A stretch of 6,165 bases of DNA from Deltaproteobacteria bacterium (GTDB lineage: Bacteria > Desulfobacterota > Desulfobacteria > Desulfobacterales > Desulfobacteraceae). This document shows positions 4,777 to 6,165 of the stretch, piece by piece. Made by a program: the position numbers and the translations under genes. Within the stretch, counting starts at the first letter, position 1; each line of letters opens with the position of its first letter. The notes beneath the pieces were generated by a model. It did no database searches, was not told where the DNA came from, and was given only the letters and a program-made list of their open reading frames with translations. The stretch spans positions 1 to 6,165 of the forward strand of contig QMMT01000141.1 in assembly GCA_003647385.1 (NCBI GenBank), in the 5' to 3' direction.

Positions 4777-6165
4777 ATGGCGGAAGGTAGCGGAATTGTA
4801 GTTGACCAGGGTAGGTGGGAATGGTCGGAAATGTGGAAAAAGGAAGATTGGTGGGCAATCTGGATTGGTTTTTTTATCCTGGTTGCAGGGATGCTTGTCT
4901 ATTTTCCCCATTCAGGGGATATGAAAGGCATCATTGATAAGGCCCAGGCCGAATATGGCGAGGCAGCACAAAGAACCAGTGCCATAAAAACCATTGCCTG
5001 GTATAAGTTATCAGACGGCAAGAAGAAAGCAGAGGCACGAAAAGTGTCTACAGGCAAGTGGCTGGCCAGCTTTACCCATAAGACCCATAGTTGGTCCAAT
5101 AATCCTTTGGATGCATTTTTTATGGACAAAGAAAAAGTCCAGGCAAAGGTTGACGCAGCTAAAGTCAAATATGAAAAGAAAAAGGCGGTTGAAGTTGCAG
5201 CCTTTGCACAGGCCAAGGTTGCAGAGAGTCTTGCCGAAGCTTCCGGGTTTAAGGATGAGTCCCTTAATGCTACAGCAACAAATGCCATTAATACATGGAG
5301 GGATGCAAAGCTGATTGCGGGTAATGCAAAGAAAAAGACAAAAGCTAAACCCTATAATCAAATTTTTAATCTCATTGGCCTCGGGATATTTTTCTGCTTT
5401 TTATTCGGGATTCCCATGATATTTATGGGTCAGTCGTTTCAAAAGTTTGCCGTTGCGTTTATTTTTGTTTATGGCATGACGGTTGTGGCCTGGTTTTTCA
5501 GCTATCAAGTGACCATGAAACATTATGGTATCGGATATGCGGCCTGGGCGATTTTTCTAGGTATGCTGGTCAGTAACACCGTTGGAACACCCAAATGGGC
5601 GAAACCTGCTATTCAGACCGAATATTATATTAAAACAGGTCTGGTTCTTTTGGGGGCAAAAATTTTATTTGAAAAAATTATTACCATCGGAACAGCCGGT
5701 ATTTTTGTCGCGTGGGTGGTGACTCCTACTGTATGGTTGATTACCTATTGGTTCGGACAGAAAATTGTTGGAATGCCCTCCAAACGTCTAAATGCGGTTA
5801 TCTGCTCGGATATGTCGGTCTGTGGTGTGTCTGCAGCGATTGCAGCCGCTTCCGCCTGCCGCGCTAAAAAAGAAGAGTTGACGCTGGCCGTCGGCCTCTC
5901 TCTGGTATTTACCGCAATTATGATGATTGTCATGCCGGCAGTGATCAAGTCGACCTTCCCTGTTGATAAACAGATGATCCTTGGTGGTGCATGGATGGGT
6001 GGAACTATTGATGCTTCCGGCGCTGTCGCGGCTGCAGGTGCATTCTTAGGAGAAAAGGCACTTTATGTTGCTGCGACAATTAAAATGATCCAGAACGTTT
6101 TGATCGGTGTGATTGCATTCTTTCTGGCGCTTTATTTTACCACCAGAGTTGAAGTGGAAGAGACC
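4777..6165 (+). CDS. YeiH/UPF0324-family putative sulfate exporter-type membrane protein with long N-terminal extension, 3'-truncated
   Basis: The frame is open from ATG 4777 to the window end (463 codons, no stop), so the C-terminus is missing. Residues about 196-463 match the YeiH (Cons_hypoth698, 'putative sulfate exporter') family. Shared patterns are an IKTGLVLLGAKI helix (285-296), the signature CSDMSVCGVSAAIAAA (343-358, family-like ICGaSAiaA), GGAWMGGTIDASGAVAAAG (403-421) and a following KM helix. Hydrophobic segments lie near 196-217, 223-245, 251-268, 286-299, 306-328, 340-360, 367-389, 398-421 and 428-454. Unlike YeiH, about 190 residues precede this core: a Trp-rich start, a membrane segment (about 25-43), then about 150 residues rich in Ala, Lys and Glu (about 29 basic and 17 acidic), probably helical and partly coiled-coil, of no recognised family. 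The basic character favours a cytoplasmic location by the positive-inside rule. The gene is divergent from the kinase/regulator operon and driven by a sigma-54 promoter. Sulfate export is a family label; the actual substrate (sulfate, sulfite, another anion or other) is unproven. Confidence 0.82.
   Translation, partial: MAEGSGIVVDQGRWEWSEMWKKEDWWAIWIGFFILVAGMLVYFPHSGDMKGIIDKAQAEYGEAAQRTSAIKTIAWYKLSDGKKKAEARKVSTGKWLASFTHKTHSWSNNPLDAFFMDKEKVQAKVDAAKVKYEKKKAVEVAAFAQAKVAESLAEASGFKDESLNATATNAINTWRDAKLIAGNAKKKTKAKPYNQIFNLIGLGIFFCFLFGIPMIFMGQSFQKFAVAFIFVYGMTVVAWFFSYQVTMKHYGIGYAAWAIFLGMLVSNTVGTPKWAKPAIQTEYYIKTGLVLLGAKILFEKIITIGTAGIFVAWVVTPTVWLITYWFGQKIVGMPSKRLNAVICSDMSVCGVSAAIAAASACRAKKEELTLAVGLSLVFTAIMMIVMPAVIKSTFPVDKQMILGGAWMGGTIDASGAVAAAGAFLGEKALYVAATIKMIQNVLIGVIAFFLALYFTTRVEVEET

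Noticed and set aside
4899..5361. Long overlapping open frames on the minus strand (and a + strand frame at 4994-5314) inside the transporter 5' region
   Set aside because: They lie opposite or out of frame with a well-supported coding frame, have no family-like sequence and no convincing ribosome binding site. They arise from the Ala/Lys-rich codon pattern of the extension.

Overview
The window looks like chromosomal DNA of a Gram-negative, anaerobic, signalling-rich bacterium. A Desulfobacterota (Desulfobacteraceae-like sulfate reducer) fits best. This is inferred from the c-type-heme sensor kinase, the sigma-54 regulator and promoter, the moderately AT-rich codon use, and a sulfate-exporter-family membrane protein with an unusual N-terminal extension. 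No RNA gene, insertion sequence, CRISPR array or broken gene was seen.

Layout. (1) 1-603, + strand: the 3' part of an OmpR/PhoB-type response regulator whose start lies upstream of the window. (2) 604-709: a short convergent intergenic gap with two small inverted repeats and no convincing terminator. (3) 4531-710, - strand: a two-gene operon. The first gene is an 801-residue sensor histidine kinase with a periplasmic c-heme (CxxCH) DUF3365/Tll0287-like domain followed by HAMP-like, GAF-like, PAS, HisKA and HATPase regions. After 24 nt comes a 463-residue NtrC-type sigma-54 response regulator with an intact GAFTGA loop. (4) 4532-4776: a divergent regulatory region. (5) 4777 to the window end, + strand: a 3'-truncated gene for a YeiH/UPF0324-family ('putative sulfate exporter') membrane protein carrying about 190 extra N-terminal residues.

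How it fits together. The divergent region holds, in the right order for a sigma-54 enhancer-dependent promoter facing the transporter: an 18-bp imperfect palindrome suited to a dimeric activator, a full match to the IHF consensus, and a near-perfect -24/-12 element (TGGCAC-N5-TTGCT) about 64 bp upstream of the transporter start codon. The kinase/regulator pair beside it encodes exactly the type of activator this promoter needs. The simplest model is a self-contained circuit: a periplasmic heme-bearing sensor, possibly responding to redox state or a small ligand, phosphorylates the NtrC-type regulator, which switches on the transporter. The wiring is inferred from position and motifs; the signal and the transported substrate are unknown.
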